Origin: Streptomyces sp. F63 | Lineage (GTDB): Bacteria > Actinomycetota > Actinomycetes > Streptomycetales > Streptomycetaceae | Length of the DNA stretch: 34,770 bases | Assembly (NCBI RefSeq): GCF_018070345.1 | Contig: NZ_JAGPXX010000047.1 | Span: forward strand, 1-34,770 | Direction: 5' to 3' | Shown: positions 1 to 7,463 of the stretch, one piece after another | Layout: each line of letters opens with the position of its first letter | Position numbering within the stretch: the first letter of the stretch is position 1 | Made by a program: the position numbers and the translations under genes | Notes under the pieces: generated by a model | The model's database searches: none | Told to the model about the DNA's origin: nothing | What the model saw: the letters and a program-made list of their open reading frames with translations, nothing else

Positions 1-81
1 GGGTTCGCGGCGAACGCGGACCACGCCGGCGCGACGAACGTCCTCAACAGGGCCGGGCTGGTCCTCTGCGCGGCGGCTTAG
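1..81 (+). CDS. tnpB: TnpB-like IS200/IS605 nuclease, C-terminal end only
   Basis: The first 26 codons are open from the window edge to a TAG stop. They read GFAANADHAGATNVLNRAG and then a short tail. The pattern G-F/Y-x-A-N-A-D-x-x-G-A-x-N-V/I-L-x-R-A-G is the end of the C-terminal zinc-ribbon/RuvC-III region of TnpB, the transposon-encoded RNA-guided nuclease of IS200/IS605 and IS1341-type elements; its Asp is a RuvC catalytic residue in the family. The rest of the gene lies left of the window, so completeness cannot be judged. The hairpin right end just downstream supports the call independently. A stand-alone IS1341-type element without TnpA is equally possible. Confidence 0.75.
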   Translation, partial: GFAANADHAGATNVLNRAGLVLCAAA

Positions 82-126
82 CCACCGACGCAGGAAGCCC
101 GCGCGTTTACGCGTGGGTGGAGTCAC
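82..126 (+). ncRNA. IS right end / omega RNA (reRNA) 3' scaffold
   Basis: Directly after the tnpB stop there is an 8-bp stem CCCGCGCG (98-105), loop TTTA (106-109) and CGCGTGGG (110-117, one G-U pair), followed by TGGAGTCAC. This layout (GAAGCCC, hairpin, GTGGG, then ...TCAC) is the usual right end of IS200/IS605-type elements. In this family the right end is transcribed as the 3' part of the omega RNA that guides TnpB. The element boundary would be about position 126, and the roughly 16-20 nt after it (127-146) would be the guide. The exact boundary is inferred because the left end is not visible. Confidence 0.65.
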
Positions 127-146
127 GAACTCCTCCTCGCGGGCGG

Positions 147-426
147 GCGGTTACGGCTTCCGGACGGAGCGTAGGGACGCCGCGGCGGGCGGCGCCCCGC
201 ACACGGTGCCGGTTCACCCGAAGCAGCGGATTCCGGACCATTCCGCCCCCTGGCCGCGCCAACCCGCACTCGCGCCGCGTAAACCCGCATCCGCCGCCCA
301 TGCGAGAGGCCCCCCTTCCCTCTTCGGCCATGTCCACAGCTTGTGGACGCGCGACGCCTCGGCGAGCGGGGAGTCAGCCGCGTCGAGAGCGGCACCGGCG
401 CGGCAGTCGCTCCTCGGCGACCGGAG
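147..426. other. Intergenic, no convincing gene
   Basis: This lies between the transposon end and the stop of the minus-strand hydrolase. Open frames here are GC-rich shadows without a start context. The only structure seen is a 17-bp inverted repeat, GTCCACA (332-338), GCT, TGTGGAC (342-348), whose arms resemble the core of actinobacterial DnaA boxes. It could equally be a weak hairpin downstream of the hydrolase. Confidence 0.5.
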
Positions 427-1314
427 TTACGGCGACCGGGTGGCCGCGCACCCGAAGAACGCCGCGGTCGTCGCCACGAACCGGCCGGGATCGTCCAGCC
501 ACGGGAAGTGCCCGGCGCCCGGCTGGACGACGAGTTCGGCGTTCGGGAACAGCCCGGCGAACTCGGCCGTCGTGACCGGCGGGGCGCCCGGATCGACCTC
601 CCCGGCCAGCAGGAGCACCGGCTGCGTGAACCGGGCGAGCGCGGCGCGGGTGGCGTCCGGATCGAAGGCGCCTTCGGCACCGAAGGCCGCCACGACCTCC
701 CTGTTCATCTGCTCGTCCCCGGCGGCCTGATGGGCCCGGGCCGCCTCGTCCCAGCGGCCGTAGGAGAACGGGGCGATGGCCTTCCAGTGGCCGGCGGTGG
801 CCTTCCCCGCCCCGATCGCTTCCAGAGCCGCGAAGGCCGCCGGGAACCACGGCTCGTTCCGGCGGGGCTGTACGGTCTCGCGCCGGAGTTCCCCGGTGAT
901 CGTCAGGCCGACTGCCCGCACACTCGGCGTGATCAGCGCGAGCCTGCGGACGCGCTCCGGGTGGCGGCCCGCGTACAGCACGGCGAGATTCGCGCCGGCG
1001 CTGTGCGCGAGCAGATCCATCCGGTCCAGGCCCAGATGCTCGCGCAGGGCCTCCACGTCGCCGACGAGCCGGTCGCAACGGCAGGAGCCCAAGTCCCGGG
1101 GGATCTCCGACCGACCGGTGCCCCGGAGATCCAGCGTGATCACGCGCCGGTGCGCGGGGAGGCCGCCGAGGTCGCCGAGGTACGCGGAGTCCTGCGGGCC
1201 TCCGGGCAGGCAGACCGCGGGAGGGCCGTCCCCGGATCCGCGGCTGCGGCCGTGGCCGTGGCCGTGGTAGGCGAGCAGGGTTCCGTCGGGCGCGGAGAAG
1301 GTGGGCATGGCCAT
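427..1314 (-). CDS. Alpha/beta hydrolase (proline iminopeptidase-like)
   Basis: A 295-aa alpha/beta hydrolase. Near the N-terminus is a PGGPQDSAYLGDL segment resembling the HGGPG oxyanion motif of prolyl iminopeptidases (about residues 37-49). The nucleophile elbow is AHSAGA with Ser about residue 105 (first Gly of GxSxG replaced by Ala). The acid is probably Asp about 241 in GEVDPG, and the catalytic His about 269 in GAGHFPWLDDP. The cap region between them carries the lid helices. Substrate cannot be told; peptidase, esterase or lactonase activity are all possible. ATG at 1314 is chosen because homologous enzymes begin near the MPTFSAPDG segment; an in-frame GTG at 1359 would add 15 residues. 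It is cytosolic (no signal peptide), monocistronic, and reads toward the transposon end. Confidence 0.85.
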   Translation of the reverse strand: MAMPTFSAPDGTLLAYHGHGHGRSRGSGDGPPAVCLPGGPQDSAYLGDLGGLPAHRRVITLDLRGTGRSEIPRDLGSCRCDRLVGDVEALREHLGLDRMDLLAHSAGANLAVLYAGRHPERVRRLALITPSVRAVGLTITGELRRETVQPRRNEPWFPAAFAALEAIGAGKATAGHWKAIAPFSYGRWDEAARAHQAAGDEQMNREVVAAFGAEGAFDPDATRAALARFTQPVLLLAGEVDPGAPPVTTAEFAGLFPNAELVVQPGAGHFPWLDDPGRFVATTAAFFGCAATRSP

Positions 1315-1786
1315 GACCCTGTCAGCCCGGTCCGGGCCGGACAACCGGATACCCGGCACTGCCGGAAGCCCCCGCCTGTCCGCGACATCGTCACGTCACG
1401 AGCGGCCGGTCCCGCAGGCGGCCGCGTCCAGTGCCTTCGGCGGACGTACGGCGAGTACGCCGTCGCGGCTGCCCGAGCGGGGCGGAGGGGCCCGCGCCCG
1501 GCTCACCGTCCTCCGCGTCGGAAGCCCGGGTGTGAGCCGGCGAAGCGCGGTGGGCCCGAGCCCGTGCCCGTGAAGCCCGGGTGGCCCAGGTGAGACGCGA
1601 TGACGCCAGACCGCGCCACAACATGGCACAGATTGACACCACTAGGCACCACCAGGCGCCATTCCTGGCCACCCAAGGACATCCGAGCCGAGCGAGCCAA
1701 CACCGCAGCACACATCATTTCCCTGCCATTTAGGCAGGCCAGAGCCCCATTTCCGCACCCGGCCCCCCACAAGGGGCCATACGGGC
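1315..1786. other. Intergenic region between divergent genes
   Basis: About 470 bases between the divergently transcribed hydrolase and the RHH regulator. Frames on both strands are Arg/Pro-rich shadows without ribosome sites. Around 1636-1661 several imperfect copies of a CACCAC/GGCACCAC word occur; these resemble the half-sites of the operator at 1798-1820 and could be remote regulator sites. Nothing else is supported. Confidence 0.4.
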
Positions 1787-1823
1787 TTGCTCGCGGCGCC
1801 ATAGTGATGCCATAGTGGCACCC
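1787..1823 (+). promoter_or_regulatory. Candidate leaderless promoter with RHH operator
   Basis: The word GCCATAGTG occurs twice (1798-1806 and 1809-1817). The second copy is embedded in a perfect inverted repeat TGCCA-TAG-TGGCA (1808-1820). A plausible -35 TTGCTC (1787-1792) lies 18 nt upstream of CATAGT (1811-1816), and the ATG at 1824 starts 8 nt after that hexamer, so the mRNA may be leaderless. An operator covering the -10 and start codon fits autorepression by the ribbon-helix-helix protein encoded next. Promoter and operator roles are inferred; the repeats are seen directly. Confidence 0.5.
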
Positions 1824-2342
1824 ATGGACCTCACCCCGTACGTCGAAACCCTCCGCCGCGAACTCGCGGTGGCCGCCGAGGCCGGCGGTGGCGAAGCCCG
1901 TGAGCTGGCCGAGAGGCTCACCGCTCCCCTGGAGTCGGCGGCCCGGCTGACCATGCTCAACGTGCTCTCGGCCGCGATGGACGAGATCACCCGCGAACTC
2001 GCCCCCGGTTCGGTCGACGTACGGCTGCGCGGGCTCGACCCGGACTTCGTGGTGACACCGCCGCCCGCCGGCGCCGGCGCCCCGGCGGAGTCCGCCGCGC
2101 CCGCCGAGCCGCTCAGGCCCCCGGCCCCGGCCGACGGCGACGAGGGCGGCACCGCCCGCGTCAACCTGCGCCTGCCGGCCCACCTCAAGGCCCGCGCCGA
2201 GGAGGCCGCGAGTCGCGAGGGCCTGTCGGTCAACGCGTGGCTGGTGCGCGCCGTGTCGGCCGCGGTCGACGGCGGCGGCCGGCCGCGGGCGCCCGAGCGG
2301 ACCCAGACCATCGGGCAGAGCTACACGGGCTGGGTGCGCTAG
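1824..2342 (+). CDS. Ribbon-helix-helix (CopG/Arc/HicB-like) regulator
   Basis: A 172-aa protein. The N-terminal 70 residues are acidic and helical, followed by a Pro/Ala/Glu-rich linker. A C-terminal RHH DNA-binding domain spans about residues 112-150 (RVNLRLPAHLKARAEEAA then REGLSVNAWLVRAV), the strand-helix-helix pattern of Arc/CopG and HicB antitoxin-type regulators. ATG at 1824 is preferred over GTG at 1815 because the inverted repeat and likely -10 run through the GTG and no ribosome site precedes either. It is the first gene of a probable operon with the DUF4097 protein (99 nt on) and the ABC exporter, which it presumably controls. No toxin partner is adjacent, so a toxin-antitoxin role is not supported. 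Confidence 0.8.
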   Translation: MDLTPYVETLRRELAVAAEAGGGEARELAERLTAPLESAARLTMLNVLSAAMDEITRELAPGSVDVRLRGLDPDFVVTPPPAGAGAPAESAAPAEPLRPPAPADGDEGGTARVNLRLPAHLKARAEEAASREGLSVNAWLVRAVSAAVDGGGRPRAPERTQTIGQSYTGWVR

Positions 2343-2441
2343 CCGCGCCCCCGCTCCAACGTTCGCACCCGCCACACCACTTCACCCACACCACGTCCCA
2401 CCAGCGGGGACGCCCCGAAGACCCAAGAGGACGGGACAGCC

Positions 2442-3287
2442 ATGCCTTCTTTCGACACACCCGCACCGATCTCGGTCACGGCGCACGTGGAAGCCGGTTC
2501 CATCCGGTTCACCGCCGGCGACCGCCCCGACACCGTCGTCGAGGTGCGGCCCCGCGACCCCAAGCGGGAGCAGGACGTCCGGGCGGCCGACCAGACGGAG
2601 GTCGCCTACGCGAGCGGCGAACTGACCGTCAGGACGCCCAAGCAGCGCTATCTCGTCGGGCGCACCGGCACCGTCGACGTGACGGTCGAGCTGCCCACGG
2701 GTTCGAGCGTCGGCATGACCGGCGCCTGGGCCCAGGTGATCGGCGAGGGCCGGCTGGGCGAGGTCCGGGTGAAGACCTCGACCGGCGACGTCCGGCTCGA
2801 CACGACCGGCCCGCTGCACCTGACCGCCTCGCACGGCTCGATCACCGTCGAGCGGACCGAGGGCACCGCCGAGATCAGCACCAGTTCCGGCAGCCTGCGC
2901 GCCGGGCTCCTCGACGGCCCCGCCGTCCTGAAGAACTCGCACGGCACCACGACCGTCGGCGCCGCGACCGGCGACCTGCGGGTGAACGGCGCCAACGGTG
3001 ACATCGACATCGCCCGCGCCGAGGGCTCCGTCGTCGCCAAGACCGCCCACGGCACCGTGCGAGTCGCCGAAGTGACGTGCGGGGCGGTCCAGTTGGAGAC
3101 CTCCCACGGCGCCATCGAGGTCGGCGTCCGCGAGGGAACCGCGGCCTGGCTGGACGCCAGTTCCCGGCACGGACAGGTCCGCAACACGCTCACGGCCTCC
3201 GGGACCCCGGGGAACAGCGAGGAGACCGTCGAGATCCGCGCCCGCTCCCGCTACGGCAACATCGACGTGCGCCGCGCCCGGGCCTGA
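2442..3287 (+). CDS. DUF4097 family beta-strand repeat protein
   Basis: A 281-aa protein built of repeated short beta strands, many of the form G-x-V-x-V/A-x-T-A/S-H/S-G (for example VKTSTGDVRLDTTG, LHLTASHGSITVERTEG, VVAKTAHGTVRVAE). This is the DUF4097 (adhesin-like) right-handed beta-solenoid pattern. There is no signal peptide or membrane segment, so it is probably cytosolic despite the adhesin name. The ATG follows an AAGAGGACGGGAC ribosome site. It lies between the RHH regulator and the DrrA/DrrB exporter on one strand, so it is probably co-transcribed. The molecular role of the family is unknown; DUF4097 proteins often sit beside regulators and transporters. The call to family is firm, function is not. 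Confidence 0.85.
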   Translation: MPSFDTPAPISVTAHVEAGSIRFTAGDRPDTVVEVRPRDPKREQDVRAADQTEVAYASGELTVRTPKQRYLVGRTGTVDVTVELPTGSSVGMTGAWAQVIGEGRLGEVRVKTSTGDVRLDTTGPLHLTASHGSITVERTEGTAEISTSSGSLRAGLLDGPAVLKNSHGTTTVGAATGDLRVNGANGDIDIARAEGSVVAKTAHGTVRVAEVTCGAVQLETSHGAIEVGVREGTAAWLDASSRHGQVRNTLTASGTPGNSEETVEIRARSRYGNIDVRRARA

Positions 3288-3347
3288 GGACGGCCCCCCC
3301 CTCGTCCGCCCCCATCACTCCACCCTGCCCTTCACAAGGAGAGCACC

Positions 3348-4406
3348 ATGGGTTTACCTGTCATGTCCACATCCATCGACGGGGGACAGCCGCCCGCCGC
3401 CGTCTCCGCCACCGGTCTGCGCAAGTCGTACGGCGACAAGACCGTGCTCGACGGGATCGATCTGCGCGTCGCCGCCGGGTCCGTGTTCGCGCTGCTGGGG
3501 CCGAACGGCGCCGGCAAGACCACCGCCGTCAACATCCTCTCCACCCTCATCACGGCCGACGCCGGCGAGCTGCGCGTCGCCGGGCACGACCCGGCCGCCG
3601 ACCCGCAGGCCGTGCGGGCCGCGATCGGTGTCACCGGGCAGTTCTCCGCCGTCGACGGTCTGATCACCGGCGAGGAGAACATGCTCCTCATGGCGGACCT
3701 GCACCACCTCTCCCGCCGCGAGGGCCGGCGGACAACCGCCGAACTGCTGGAACGCTTCGGCCTCACCAACGCCGCGAGCAAACCCGCCTCCGCCTACTCC
3801 GGCGGCATGAAGCGCCGTCTCGACATCGCCATGACCCTGGTCGGCGACCCGCGGATCATCTTCCTCGACGAGCCGACGACCGGCCTCGACCCGCGCTCCC
3901 GGCACGCCATGTGGCAGATCGTCCGCGAGCTCGTCGCCGACGGCGTCACCGTCTTCCTCACCACGCAGTACCTGGAGGAGGCCGACCAGCTCGCCGACCG
4001 CATCGCCGTGCTCCACGACGGCGGGATCGCCGCCGAGGGCACCGCCGAGGAACTCAAGCGGCTGATCCCCGGCGGGCATGTCCGGCTCCGCTTCACCGAC
4101 CCTGCCGCGTACCGGTCCGCCGCCGTCGCGTTGCGCGACGCCACCGAGGACACCCCGAGCCGGACCCCCGGCTCCGCCCGGCCGGCGGGCGCGCCCACCG
4201 ACGAGGCCCTCACCCTCCGGATCCCCGGCGACGGCACCCAGCGCCAGCTCCGTTCCATCCTCGACCGGCTGGACGCCGCCGGCATCGAGGCGGACGAACT
4301 GACCGTGCACACCCCCGACCTCGACGACGTCTTCTTCGCCCTGACCGGCGGCACAGGCGGCACAGGCGGCACCGACCACCAGCCCTCCGAGGAGGCCGTC
4401 CGATGA
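3348..4406 (+). CDS. ABC exporter ATPase, DrrA (daunorubicin resistance) family
   Basis: A 352-aa nucleotide-binding subunit that would power export by the next gene's permease. Walker A GPNGAGKT is at residues 51-58, Q-loop about 99, signature YSGGMKRR about 150-157, Walker B RIIFLDEP about 169-176, and D-loop GLDPRS. The switch residue is Gln in TTQYLEEAD (about 205-213) instead of His, which is usual for DrrA-type ATPases. A C-terminal extension of about 130 residues ending in a GGTGGTGGTD run (a short tandem DNA repeat near 4350-4370) matches the DrrA regulatory tail (DUF4162-like). AAGGAG at 3336-3341 fixes the start. The stop overlaps the permease start (ATGA). Substrate is unknown; no biosynthetic genes are nearby. 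Confidence 0.92.
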   Translation: MGLPVMSTSIDGGQPPAAVSATGLRKSYGDKTVLDGIDLRVAAGSVFALLGPNGAGKTTAVNILSTLITADAGELRVAGHDPAADPQAVRAAIGVTGQFSAVDGLITGEENMLLMADLHHLSRREGRRTTAELLERFGLTNAASKPASAYSGGMKRRLDIAMTLVGDPRIIFLDEPTTGLDPRSRHAMWQIVRELVADGVTVFLTTQYLEEADQLADRIAVLHDGGIAAEGTAEELKRLIPGGHVRLRFTDPAAYRSAAVALRDATEDTPSRTPGSARPAGAPTDEALTLRIPGDGTQRQLRSILDRLDAAGIEADELTVHTPDLDDVFFALTGGTGGTGGTDHQPSEEAVR

Positions 4407-5194
4407 GCTCCCTCCCCCTCGCCCTGCGCGACTCGTCCACGATGCTGCGCCGCAACCTCCTGCACGCGCGGCGCTACCCGTCCCTCACCCTGAACCTGCT
4501 GCTCACGCCCGTCATGCTGCTACTGCTCTTCGTCTACGTCTTCGGGGACGTGATGAGCGCGGGCATCGGTGGCGGGGCCGCGGACCGCTCCGCGTACATC
4601 GCCTACCTCGTGCCCGGCCTCCTGCTCATGACGATCGCGAGCACGACGGTCGGCACCGCGGTGTCCGTCTCCAACGACATGACCGAGGGCATCATCGCCC
4701 GTTTCCGCACCATGGCGATCCACCGCGGCTCGGTGATCACCGGGCATGTCATCGGCAGCGTGCTGCAGTCCCTCATCAGCGTGATCCTCGTCGGCGCCGT
4801 CGGCGTGGCCATCGGCTTCCGCTCCACGGACGCCACGGCCCCGGAGTGGCTCGCGGCCCTCGGCCTGCTCGCGCTGTTCGCCCTGGCGCTCACCTGGATC
4901 GCCGTCGGGATGGGCCTGGTCAGCCCGAACGCGGAGGCGGCGAGCAACAACGCGCTGCCGCTGATCTTCCTCCCGCTCATCTCCAGCACCTTCGTCCCGG
5001 TCGACGCGATGCCCGGCTGGTTCCAGCCGGTCGCCGAGTACCAGCCGTTCACCCCGGCCATCGAGACCCTGCGCGGGCTGCTGCTGGGCAGCGAGATCGG
5101 CCACAACGGCTGGCTCGCCGTCGCCTGGTGCCTGGCCCTCACCGCGCTCGGCCGCCTCTGGTCGAAGAGGGTCTACAACCGCGATTCGAAGTAA
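4403..5194 (+). CDS. ABC-2 type exporter permease, DrrB family
   Basis: A 263-aa integral membrane protein with six predicted helices: LTLNLLLTPVMLLLLFVYVFG, YLVPGLLLMTIASTTVGTA, SVLQSLISVILVGAVGVAIG, WLAALGLLALFALALTWIAVG, ALPLIFLPLISSTFVPVDAMPG and a final GWLAVAWCLALTALG. The motif ISSTFVPVDAMPGWFQPVAEYQPFTP is the conserved ABC-2/DrrB segment before the last helix. It starts on the ATGA that overlaps the ATPase stop, with GGAGG at 4390-4394, so expression is coupled. With the ATPase it forms a half-transporter pair expected to export a hydrophobic drug or metabolite. It is the last gene of the operon and is followed by a strong hairpin. Confidence 0.92.
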   Translation: MSSLPLALRDSSTMLRRNLLHARRYPSLTLNLLLTPVMLLLLFVYVFGDVMSAGIGGGAADRSAYIAYLVPGLLLMTIASTTVGTAVSVSNDMTEGIIARFRTMAIHRGSVITGHVIGSVLQSLISVILVGAVGVAIGFRSTDATAPEWLAALGLLALFALALTWIAVGMGLVSPNAEAASNNALPLIFLPLISSTFVPVDAMPGWFQPVAEYQPFTPAIETLRGLLLGSEIGHNGWLAVAWCLALTALGRLWSKRVYNRDSK

Positions 5195-5243
5195 CCCGGA
5201 GGACGGCCGCGCGCACTGCCTCCCGCGACTCGCCTCACCGAGA

Positions 5244-5281
5244 GGGCGGCGTACCCGGCACCACGCCGGCGTACGCCGCCC
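5244..5281 (+). terminator. Hairpin terminator after the DrrAB operon
   Basis: A perfect 11-bp stem GGGCGGCGTAC (5244-5254) / GTACGCCGCCC (5271-5281) is extended inward by CCGGC/GCCGG (5255-5259/5265-5269), leaving one unpaired C. No U-tract follows, as is common for Streptomyces terminators. It lies 49 nt past the permease stop and could act in both directions against the convergent gene at 5408. Confidence 0.75.
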
Positions 5282-5407
5282 GGCCGCTTTCCCGCAGACG
5301 CCGACGCCGGCGCGGTCGGGGGACGGGACGGGCTGCCCGGGCCGCCAGCACCGTCGGCCCCGGCGGTGACGATGTGTCCCCGAGCCCCACCCGCGTGCCG
5401 CAAGAGG

Positions 5408-5899
5408 TCATCCCTTCCGCGGTGCCGCCGCTCCGGTGCGCTGTCTGCGGTACAGCAGCGCCGTGGTGATCGCGGAGAGCAGAGCGAACGCCGGCAGAGC
5501 CGCAAGGGACGGGTTGACGTAGTCGGGGACGACGACGGGATAGCTGCGGCCGTCCGGCAGGTGGCACACGAGCCGCAGGGGGAGGAAACCGGCGGTGATC
5601 CCGTCGATGTCCGCCGAACCGCCGGGGTGCGCCTTCAGGCACTCCACGTACCGTTCTTGTCTTCCGAGGACGAAGAGGTGAAGACATCCCCACAGGTAGA
5701 GGGCGAACGACAGGGCGACCGCGGCCAGGGATGCGTCCCGGCACAGCGCAGCGGGGGAGCGGCGTTCCCCGGCCTCTCGTGTGAACCGTGAGCACACGTA
5801 GGCGCTCAGGCTCAACAGGGTCACGGCGCTGAGGAGCATGACGACCATGAGCACTCCGGGGTTGTGCTCCTGCCACGGCCCGGACGCTGTGATCACCAT
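5408..5899 (-). CDS. Small membrane protein of unknown function
   Basis: A 163-aa protein with three predicted helices: VLMVVMLLSAVTLLSLSAYVC (about 16-36), a second about SLAAVALSFALYLWGCLHLFV (about 55-75), and LAALPAFALLSAITTALLYRR near the C-terminus. A loop of about 55 residues with two Cys (ECLKAHPGG and RLVCHLPDG) between helices 2 and 3 may be disulfide-linked outside the cell. ATG at 5899 is chosen because GAGAGG lies 8 nt upstream; the frame is open further to 6007 but without a start context. I do not recognise a family. It opens the accessory stretch and is convergent with the ABC exporter. Confidence 0.6.
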   Translation of the reverse strand: MVITASGPWQEHNPGVLMVVMLLSAVTLLSLSAYVCSRFTREAGERRSPAALCRDASLAAVALSFALYLWGCLHLFVLGRQERYVECLKAHPGGSADIDGITAGFLPLRLVCHLPDGRSYPVVVPDYVNPSLAALPAFALLSAITTALLYRRQRTGAAAPRKG

Positions 5900-6061
5900 G
5901 TGTCCATCCTCTCGGACGACGCGGGTGCACTGCTCGGAGTCCGCCGTTCCCCAGGGTTTGACGATGTGGAAAGCCCCGAACCCGCCCTCGCCGCCTCGGA
6001 TCTGCACGTGGTGATGTGCTGTGCGCTGTGCACGGTTACCTGTACGCGGTGCTGAGCTGCG

Positions 6062-6132
6062 CTGTTATCCGGGGAGTCGAACCCCCGCGTTGCTCTTCAC
6101 GCGCCAGGAGTGGGCCGGAAAACCGCCGGCCC
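6062..6132 (-). other. tRNA T-arm-like fragment, possible attachment-site remnant
   Basis: On the minus strand the segment GCGGGGGTTCGACTCCCCGG (6070-6089) has the T-arm layout of a tRNA: a four-pair stem around the loop TTCGACT. Upstream on that strand is a 7-bp hairpin, GGGCCGG (6112-6118) / CCGGCCC (6126-6132). I cannot fold a full cloverleaf: no acceptor stem pairs and the 7-nt loop lacks the usual U33. It is therefore not called as a tRNA. A relic of tRNA-directed integration would fit the patchy gene content around it. Confidence 0.25.
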
Positions 6133-6194
6133 TCGGTGTGTGCACGCTTCCGAAGCCGCTACCTGCTCCACCTCGTCCCCGTTTGCCGGACTGC

Positions 6195-6665
6195 TCAGTC
6201 CAGCAGATCGACCTCCCAGTTCGTCCGCTGGATCCGCACATCGATCTCGCGGATCTCCCGGGCGAGCGCATCCGCCTGACCGCGCAGCTCCGCGACCGGG
6301 AGCGCGGACAGCATCATCAGCTCGGACCGAAGCTGCCGGCCGTACCCCCGTTCGCCCTTACCCGCCGCCGCGTCCGCCGCCGCGGTGACCACGGAGTGAC
6401 GCAGCCGCAGGACATCCCGGCGTGCCAGGGCGTCGGTGAGCGTGCCGTCCGGACCCATGTCCACCGTGGCATTGGTGCGGTTGATCCGCCGGATCAGCCG
6501 CTCCAGAGCGTCCAGCACCTCACCGGCCTCAGCCAGCAGCTGCGCCGCGTCCTCGGCGGGTGTCTCCCCCTCCTGGTACCGCGCGCTGCTGACGACACGC
6601 GCTCGCAGTTGCTCCACGCGGCGCGTCGCCTCCGCACGTTCTGCCAGCGCCTCAGCAAGCTTCAC
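6195..6665 (-). CDS. DIP1984 family protein
   Basis: A 156-aa all-helical protein. It begins MKLAEALAERAEATRRVEQLRARV, contains VQEGE-like YQEGETPAEDAAQLL, then a central LERLIRRINRTNATV and LTDALARRDVLRLRHSVV, and ends REIDVRIQRTNWEVDLLD. These are the landmark segments of the DIP1984 (septicolysin-like) family, which is predicted to form helical coiled bundles. GTG at 6665 is selected because GGGGGAGGCGGAG lies just upstream and the protein then starts exactly like family members; the ATG at 6686 has no ribosome site. A TATACT hexamer about 30 nt upstream on this strand is a likely -10. Function is unknown; old toxin annotations of the family are not supported by anything here. Confidence 0.8.
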   Translation of the reverse strand: MKLAEALAERAEATRRVEQLRARVVSSARYQEGETPAEDAAQLLAEAGEVLDALERLIRRINRTNATVDMGPDGTLTDALARRDVLRLRHSVVTAAADAAAGKGERGYGRQLRSELMMLSALPVAELRGQADALAREIREIDVRIQRTNWEVDLLD

Positions 6666-6686
6666 CGTCTCCGCCTCCCCCTCCAT

Positions 6687-7026
6687 GAGGTCGCACGAGT
6701 ATACGAGTGCGAACCGGCTCACAGGCGCCTGGTTTTCGCTCCACCGGAACCCGCCGGAACCCTGAGCAGTCACTGGGCTGATAGGGGACAGCCGCTCAGA
6801 GCGCCGCGAAGGAGAACCCGGCAGCACGAAGGAGCGGGAATCCGGCGGTTCCCGCGCGACAGGACATCACCTGCGTTGGACTCCATGCCGCCCACTCGGA
6901 CGCCGGTGTTCCGTCTTCACTGAAGGTGAACCATGTCGAGGCCCTGACCAGCAGTGGTTCATCACATTTGAGGACGCTGGCACACTCTGGCGAGCTACTC
7001 GCGCTCAGTCATCTCCGAGAGGGTCT
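6687..7026. other. Intergenic, promoter of the DIP1984 gene only
   Basis: About 340 bases. A GTATAC palindrome flanked by two CGAGT words (near 6694-6706) overlaps the likely -10 of the minus-strand DIP1984 gene. The rest shows no open frame with a start context and no hairpin worth naming. The base composition is lower in GC than the flanking operons. Confidence 0.4.
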
Positions 7027-7296
7027 TCATACGTCCGCACTCTCATCGTCACCGGCGCTGTCGCCCTGGGTCGGACGAAGCCTGCGGCGGGCCGCATCCA
7101 GACGTTCGGCGTAGTCCGCGGCAAAGATTCCCGGTAGCGACTTGTCGAGCGTTCCGGCAATGCGGTGAAGCGGCGCCCAGACCGCCGGATCGTCGATGAG
7201 ACGACTGACGTCTGCCATCTGCACCTGCTCCAGCCAGTCCGACAGGACCAGCGCCTCATCCGGGGTGAGTCGGATGAGGATCTCCGGATTCTCCAC
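7027..7296 (-). CDS. Conserved-looking 89-aa protein of unknown function
   Basis: An 89-aa, soluble, acidic protein: MENPEILIRLTPDEALVLSDW, then LEQVQMADVSRLIDDPAVWAP, a helix LHRIAGTLDKSLP, and AADYAERLDAARRRL before an Asp/Ser-rich tail. The start is GTG 7296. On the minus strand a TATGCT hexamer ends 6 nt before this GTG and there is no ribosome site, so the mRNA is probably leaderless. Third-position GC bias and the amphipathic helices support a real gene. I do not recognise the family; its size and acidity resemble small accessory or immunity-like proteins, but nothing proves that. Confidence 0.55.
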   Translation of the reverse strand: MENPEILIRLTPDEALVLSDWLEQVQMADVSRLIDDPAVWAPLHRIAGTLDKSLPGIFAADYAERLDAARRRLRPTQGDSAGDDESADV

Positions 7297-7463
7297 CGTT
7301 CGAGCATAGTCCGTCGACCATCCTGTGTTCCGTCGAGGTGCTTGAGCGCATCGACGGCGGCTGCGCTCGCAGGGGCTCCTTGGCTGCCGCAACCATCAGC
7401 AACTGCGAGCAGCCGAGCAGTCGCCCGGCCCCACCGACCCTGTGGCCTCCCCCAAGGTGAAGG

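Noticed and set aside
98..117. Stem-loop as an ordinary rho-independent terminator
   Set aside because: No U-tract follows, and its position right after the tnpB stop with a TCAC end fits the transposon right end better.
1503..2375. 290-codon minus-strand frame over the RHH gene
   Set aside because: It is a Gly/Arg/Ala-rich antisense frame in high-GC DNA. The plus strand encodes a recognisable RHH domain.
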